A stretch of 64,000 bases of DNA from Burkholderiales bacterium (lineage in GTDB: Bacteria; Pseudomonadota; Gammaproteobacteria; Burkholderiales; SG8-39): assembly GCA_014860445.1 (NCBI GenBank), contig JACZJT010000017.1, positions 142,596 through 206,595 of the forward strand, in the 5' to 3' direction. The position numbers and the translations under genes were made by a program. Below, one piece after another: positions 59,914-64,000 of this stretch. The stretch's first letter is position 1, and each line of letters opens with the position of its first letter. Under the pieces are notes generated by a model. The model saw only the letters and a list, made by a program, of their open reading frames with translations. It was not told where the DNA came from and did not search any database.

Positions 59914-60864
59914 CTACAGCAGCACGTCCCGCGATAAGCCGCGGCGCCGCAGAATACGGCGCAACTGCCCGAGCGCTTCCAGTTGAATCTGTCTGACGCG
60001 CTCACGCGTCAGACCCAACTGGCTGGCAAGATCCTCCAGCGTGCAGACTTCCTGGTTATTGAGGCCGAAACGGCGTTCGATCACCACGCGCTGTTTTTCG
60101 GTCAACTGCTCCAGCCACTGCTTCACCAGCGATTCGATCTCCTGGCTCTGCAGTCCGGCCTCCGGTGCGGCGCTGTACTCGTCCGAGATGGATTCGCCGA
60201 TCGACAGCATCGGATCGATATCCAGCGGCGCGTCGAGCGAAGCCATATGCTCGTTGTGCGCAAGGACGCCGCGCACCTCGTCGGCCGACCTGCCGAGCAG
60301 GTGTGCAATATCCTCGATGCCGGCCTCGCGGTCCGCGTTCGCCTCGAGGTGGCGCTTGGCCCGCAGCACCAGGTTGAGTTCCTTGATCACGTGCACCGGC
60401 AGCCGTATCGTTCGCGACTGGTTCATGATGGCGCGTTCGATGTTCTGGCGTATCCACCAGGTGGCATAGGTGGAAAAGCGGAAACCGCGCTCGGGGTCGT
60501 ATTTGTCGAGCGCATGCATGAGTCCGAGATTGCCTTCTTCCACCAGGTCAAGCAGGGGCACACCGCGGTTGACGTAGTGCTTCGCGATGTTCACCACCAG
60601 GCGCAGGTTGCGCTCGATCATTTTTTGCCGCGCTGCGAATTCTCCGCTCGCCGCGCGGCGTGCATAGTGCAATTCCTCCTCCGGCGACAACAACGGATTG
60701 AGGCCGATCTCGTGCAGGTATATCTGGGTGACGTCGGACAGGAATTCGGTCTCGGGCTCGGCCGGTTGCGGCTGCGCCGCGGCCCGGGGATCGGCCTCGC
60801 CGTCGGTTGCGGCCGCCGCCTCGCCCTCGAAATCCTCGTTCGGGGAAGAGGGGTTGGAACTCAC
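59914..60864 (-). CDS. rpoS: RNA polymerase sigma factor RpoS
   Basis: A 316-residue stationary-phase and general-stress sigma factor. Region 1.2 (TQIYLHEIGLNPLLSPEEE), region 2 (NLRLVVNIAKHYVNRGVPLLDLVEEGNLGL and FSTYATWWIRQNIERAIMNQ) and region 4 (LGLTRERVRQIQLEALGQLR) are all visible. An acidic N-terminal stretch of about 45 residues precedes region 1.2. Its ATG overlaps the nlpD stop, so it is translated in a surE-pcm-nlpD-rpoS operon, as in related bacteria. Confidence 0.96.
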   Translation of the reverse strand: MSSNPSSPNEDFEGEAAAATDGEADPRAAAQPQPAEPETEFLSDVTQIYLHEIGLNPLLSPEEELHYARRAASGEFAARQKMIERNLRLVVNIAKHYVNRGVPLLDLVEEGNLGLMHALDKYDPERGFRFSTYATWWIRQNIERAIMNQSRTIRLPVHVIKELNLVLRAKRHLEANADREAGIEDIAHLLGRSADEVRGVLAHNEHMASLDAPLDIDPMLSIGESISDEYSAAPEAGLQSQEIESLVKQWLEQLTEKQRVVIERRFGLNNQEVCTLEDLASQLGLTRERVRQIQLEALGQLRRILRRRGLSRDVLL

Positions 60865-61835
60865 GTCGGCGGCAGATACTTGGCCGGGTCGACCGGTTTG
60901 CCGAGTTTGCGTATCTCGAAATGCAACTTGGGCTTGTCGCTGTCGGTGTTGCCGACTTCTGCGATTTTCTGCCCCTTGACCACGCTCTGCCCCTCTTTGA
61001 CGAGGATGTCCTTGTTATGGGCATAAGCCGACAGATAGGTCTTGTTGTGCTTGATGATGACGAGCTTGCCGTAGCCGCGCAAACCACTGCCGCTATAGAC
61101 TACGCGCCCCGGCGCCGACGCGATCACCGGATCGCCCATCTTGCCGGCAATATCGAGGCCCTTGTTGCTCGCTTCGGAAAAACCGGCGACGACCTTGCCC
61201 TGTGCCGGCCATCCCCAGTCGACCTTGTCCTCTTCGTCTCCTGCCGCGGCGGGTTTGTCCGCCGGCTCCGGCTTGGGTGCGGCCACCGGCGCCGCAGGCG
61301 CCGCTGCCGGCGCACTCGCGGGTGCCGGCGTCCCCCGTGCTTCACCGCGCTGCAGGAGCGCCAGATTCTCAGGCGTATAGGGCAGCTTGCGCGCCAAAGG
61401 TCCGGATTTGATTTTTTCAGACTCGGCGCCCGCGGTCGACTCCCCTCCTGTCACCGGCCGTGATCCCAGCGGTCTTGTCTCGACGCGCCCGGAACCGACG
61501 ACCGGGCGCACCGTAACCGGCGCTTCCCCTGCCCCTGCCGGCGGCTTTATCCGCAGTTGCTGGCCGGGACGTATGCGGCCCGGGTCGCCCACGTTGTTCC
61601 AGGCGGCGAGTTCCTTGTAGTCGAGACCGTGATCGAGCGCAATGCTGAACATGGTGTCGCCGCGGCGCACGGTGTAGAGGTCCTGGCTCGAAGTCGCCGG
61701 CGGCAACGATTGCGCCTGCGTGCCTGCGGGCGGTGCGCGATCGAGCACCGGTGCCTGCACCGGACGATTGGCACAGCCGGCGAACGTCACGGCCGCAAAC
61801 GCTGCACAGCACGACAAAATCGAAACCCGGTTCAT
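60861..61835 (-). CDS. nlpD: Murein hydrolase activator NlpD
   Basis: A 324-residue lipoprotein: signal with lipobox TFAGC, a LysM domain ([20 protein letters not shown]), a Pro/Ala-rich linker and a C-terminal M23-like domain. The peptidase site is degenerate (NKGLDIAG lacks the first zinc histidine, while SAYAHN and LHFEIR remain), as in E. coli NlpD, which activates amidases instead of cutting murein. Overlaps pcm and rpoS by four bases each. Confidence 0.94.
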   Translation of the reverse strand: MNRVSILSCCAAFAAVTFAGCANRPVQAPVLDRAPPAGTQAQSLPPATSSQDLYTVRRGDTMFSIALDHGLDYKELAAWNNVGDPGRIRPGQQLRIKPPAGAGEAPVTVRPVVGSGRVETRPLGSRPVTGGESTAGAESEKIKSGPLARKLPYTPENLALLQRGEARGTPAPASAPAAAPAAPVAAPKPEPADKPAAAGDEEDKVDWGWPAQGKVVAGFSEASNKGLDIAGKMGDPVIASAPGRVVYSGSGLRGYGKLVIIKHNKTYLSAYAHNKDILVKEGQSVVKGQKIAEVGNTDSDKPKLHFEIRKLGKPVDPAKYLPPT

Positions 61836-62500
61836 TCCACCCCCGTCAGCATGGGCACGAAACGCACCGCATCCAGATTCGTTTCGTTGTAGCCCGAGCG
61901 CGTGCGCTCCACCAGCCGCAATACCTGTACCGAGGTACCGAGCGGCAATATCATTCTGCCTCCCAAGGCCATCTGCTGCAACAGCGACTGCGGCACCTGT
62001 CGCGTCGCTGCAGCGATAATGATTGAATCGAAGGGCGCTGCATCGGACAGACCGAGATTACCGTCGCCATGCTTCAGTCGCAGGTTGCCCAGCCGCAGTC
62101 CGCGCAAATTGGCGCGCGCCTTCACCAACAGGGGCGCAATGCGCTCGATCGAATACACTTCGGTCGCCAGATGGGCAAGCACCGCCGCCTGATAACCGCA
62201 GCCTGTGCCGATCTCGAGCACTTTGCCCAGTTCGCGCCCGTCGTGCAGCGCCTCGATCATGCGTGCGACGATATACGGCTGGGAGATCGTCTGCGAAAAA
62301 CCAATCGGCAGCGCGTCGTCGTCGTAGGCGCGGCTCGCCAACGCCTCCTCCAGGAATACGTGGCGTGGTACGGCGCCCATGGCCGAGAGCACCGCTTCGT
62401 CCGCTATGCCGTCCCTGCGCAGGCGCTCGACCATGCGCGCACGCGTGCGCTGCGAGGTCATGCCGATGCCCTGCGGCTTCGGTTGATTGAGACGGTTCAT
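61832..62500 (-). CDS. pcm: Protein-L-isoaspartate O-methyltransferase
   Basis: A 222-residue SAM-dependent repair enzyme for isoaspartyl damage. Seen: [37 protein letters not shown], the SAM motif [15 protein letters not shown], and RMILPLGT near the end. The ATG at 62500 overlaps the surE stop (ATGA), which fixes the start; an ATG at 62512 is less likely. Confidence 0.96.
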   Translation of the reverse strand: MNRLNQPKPQGIGMTSQRTRARMVERLRRDGIADEAVLSAMGAVPRHVFLEEALASRAYDDDALPIGFSQTISQPYIVARMIEALHDGRELGKVLEIGTGCGYQAAVLAHLATEVYSIERIAPLLVKARANLRGLRLGNLRLKHGDGNLGLSDAAPFDSIIIAAATRQVPQSLLQQMALGGRMILPLGTSVQVLRLVERTRSGYNETNLDAVRFVPMLTGVE

Positions 62501-63240
62501 AGCTTCAACCAATCCCGCAATAGCGGGATCTGGCTGACGTGCGTCAGATCAATCTGCAGCGGCGTGACCGACACGCGCTGCGCCGCCACGGCGTAGAAAT
62601 CGGTGCCGTCGCCGGCGTCCTGCGCACCACCGGGCGGACCGACCCAATAGACCGTTTCCTTGCGCGGATTGACTTCCTTGATCACCGGCTCGGCCTTGTG
62701 GCGTTTTCCCAGTCGCGTGGTCTCTACGCCTTTCAGCCGGCTGTAGTCGACATCGGGAATATTGAGGTTGAGCAGCACGGGGCCCGACATCGGCGCGCGG
62801 CGCAGGCGCTCGACCATTTCCAGGGTCACACGCGCAGCCGTATCGAAATGCTTGCCGGTCTTGCTTGCCAGCGATACCGCAAGCGCGGGAACGCCGAGCA
62901 GATAACCTTCGGTCGCCGCCGCGACCGTGCCGGAATAGATGGTGTCGTCGCCCATGTTGGCGCCGAGGTTGATGCCGGACACCACCATATCGGGCAGATG
63001 ATCGAGCAACCCCGTCACTGCGAGATGGACACAATCGGTAGGCGTGCCGTTGACGAACAGAAATCCATTCGCCGCTTTTCTGACCGAGAGCGGCCGGTCC
63101 AGCGTGAGCGAGTTCGATGCCCCGCTGCGGTCGCGCTCGGGCGCCACCACTGTGACTTCGGCGACCTTGGAGAGGACTTTTGCGAGAAGGGTGATTCCGG
63201 GCGAAAAATAGCCGTCATCATTGCTGAGTAGGATGCGCAT
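62497..63240 (-). CDS. surE: 5'/3'-nucleotidase SurE
   Basis: A 247-residue survival protein with nucleotidase activity. Metal-binding start [16 protein letters not shown], then [33 protein letters not shown] and [24 protein letters not shown]. Length is normal. It is the first gene of the surE-pcm-nlpD-rpoS operon; 159 bases separate it from the next gene upstream, a region in which I see no RNA gene. Confidence 0.96.
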   Translation of the reverse strand: MRILLSNDDGYFSPGITLLAKVLSKVAEVTVVAPERDRSGASNSLTLDRPLSVRKAANGFLFVNGTPTDCVHLAVTGLLDHLPDMVVSGINLGANMGDDTIYSGTVAAATEGYLLGVPALAVSLASKTGKHFDTAARVTLEMVERLRRAPMSGPVLLNLNIPDVDYSRLKGVETTRLGKRHKAEPVIKEVNPRKETVYWVGPPGGAQDAGDGTDFYAVAAQRVSVTPLQIDLTHVSQIPLLRDWLKL

Positions 63241-63399
63241 GTGCCACGGATTATAAAGGACGGCGCCCTATCTTGTACGGCGCGTGCGGCGCGCGGCGCA
63301 AGCAGCCGGATACCCGTTCCAGACGTGACTCCCGTGGGTTATGACCGGGACCGTATCACGCCGGCGGTACGCGCGACGCAATTCCCGTCCGGACCTCGC

Positions 63400-64000
63400 T
63401 CAATAGGTACCCGGCACCAGAATCTTGCTGTCCACCTGCTTCACGTCGCAGAGGCCGCAGAAAGCCATGGTGACGTCGAGTTCCTTCTTGATGATCTCCA
63501 GACAGGCGGTCACACCCGCCTCACCCATGGCCCCTACTCCGTAGACGAAGGCGCGGCCGATAAACACGCCTTTCGCGCCCAGTGCAAGCGCCTTGATCAC
63601 ATCCTGGCCGGAACGTATGCCGCCATCCATCAGCACCTCGATTTTGTCGCCGACTGCCCGCGCAATCGGCGCCAGCGCGGCGATCGAAGACGGCGCGCCG
63701 TCGAGTTGTCGTCCACCGTGATTGGAAACGATGATCGCGTCTGCGCCCGAGCGCGCTGCGATCTCGGCATCTTCTGCGTCCATGATGCCCTTCAGGATCA
63801 GCTTGCCGCCCCAGCGCTCCTTGATCCACTGCACATCGTCCCAGTTCAATGTTGGATCGAGCTGGCTTGCGCTCCACGCCGAGAGAGAACTCAAATCGGC
63901 GGCGGTTTCCGCGTGCCCCACGACATTACGGAATGTGCGCTTATTGGTGGCGAGCATGCCCAGGCCCCAGCGCGGCTTGGTGCTCATGTTCAGCATATTG
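63400..64000 (-). CDS. FMN-dependent alpha-hydroxy-acid dehydrogenase (5' partial)
   Basis: The C-terminal half (about 200 residues) of an LldD/glycolate-oxidase-type enzyme; the frame stays open to base 64000, so the N-terminus lies outside and the ATG at 63996 is internal. Seen: LILKGIMDAEDAEIAARSGADAI, the catalytic SNHGGRQLDG (His and Arg), VLMDGGIRSGQDVIKALALGA, the FMN phosphate site, and GRAFVYGVGAMGE. Oxidises L-lactate or a related hydroxy acid; the exact substrate cannot be read from this part. Confidence 0.92.
   Translation of the reverse strand, partial: NMLNMSTKPRWGLGMLATNKRTFRNVVGHAETAADLSSLSAWSASQLDPTLNWDDVQWIKERWGGKLILKGIMDAEDAEIAARSGADAIIVSNHGGRQLDGAPSSIAALAPIARAVGDKIEVLMDGGIRSGQDVIKALALGAKGVFIGRAFVYGVGAMGEAGVTACLEIIKKELDVTMAFCGLCDVKQVDSKILVPGTY

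Noticed and set aside
60861-61835. Loss of catalytic residues in the M23 domain of NlpD as a defect
   Set aside because: The same degenerate site is normal for NlpD, which activates amidases and is not itself a peptidase.
1-64000. CRISPR arrays, tRNA or rRNA genes, prophage or defence islands
   Set aside because: I looked through the intergenic spaces and found no regularly spaced repeats, no cloverleaf candidates and no cas, integrase, toxin-antitoxin or restriction genes. A covariance-model scan would be needed to exclude small RNAs.

Overview
The window is about 62-64% GC by eye, gene-dense, and almost certainly chromosomal DNA of a betaproteobacterium. The order surE-pcm-nlpD-rpoS, the divergent ybbAP/tesA pair, the MoxR-DUF58-transglutaminase block and the DUF3305/DUF3306 genes beside a periplasmic formate dehydrogenase all fit that group. 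The genus cannot be named from the sequence alone. I saw no rRNA, tRNA, CRISPR array, prophage or intact insertion sequence. No gap between genes exceeds about 230 bases.

Bases 1-22,000 are a molybdenum and formate island. It starts with the C-terminal half of a molybdate-responsive regulator, a molbindin (Mop) and modABC. Then comes a ten-gene minus-strand formate dehydrogenase operon: DUF3305, DUF3306, a multi-[4Fe-4S] protein, a TorD-like chaperone, a small Tat protein, the FdhA, FdhB and FdhC subunits, a lipoprotein and a small periplasmic protein. It ends at a clear intrinsic terminator at 4476-4498. Reading away from it are the cofactor genes moaA and fdhD, followed by mobA and moeA. 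FdhA uses cysteine rather than selenocysteine at the catalytic position. A MlaE/MlaD/lipoprotein lipid-transport module without its ATPase follows moeA.

Bases 22,000-45,000 hold housekeeping and accessory genes: a glutathione transferase, a CHASE2 Ser/Thr kinase, a SIMPL protein, an acyl-CoA-binding protein, rmuC, an acyl-CoA ligase, cupins, DUF2889 and DUF1134 proteins, a decayed MFS transporter fragment, a truncated hemoglobin, ybbAP/tesA, a PrpF-like isomerase, an orphan ParA, a PEP-mutase/isocitrate-lyase family enzyme, selD next to mnmH (selenium for tRNA modification) and a Crp/Fnr regulator.

Bases 45,000-64,000 hold a histone-deacetylase-like enzyme, the MoxR/DUF58/TgpA/MltB cell-envelope operon, a LysR gene divergent from an odd DsrC-like gene, two transport or lyase genes, a bacterial SET-domain methyltransferase, a divergent leuCD pair, a queuosine-precursor transporter, an HD-domain protein, rpoS-nlpD-pcm-surE, and the start of an FMN-dependent alpha-hydroxy-acid dehydrogenase running off the right edge.

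The most unusual signals are four. (1) A DsrC-like protein has lost its C-terminal cysteine but kept the upstream one, beside a LysR gene and two strong palindromes. (2) A two-hairpin repeat occurs twice, each time directly after a molybdenum gene. (3) modA appears to start at an AUU codon. (4) A MITE-like element sits exactly at the stop codon of the HD-domain gene. I did not find a defence system or any other clearly new multi-gene machine. The least understood multi-gene unit is the accessory set of the formate dehydrogenase operon.
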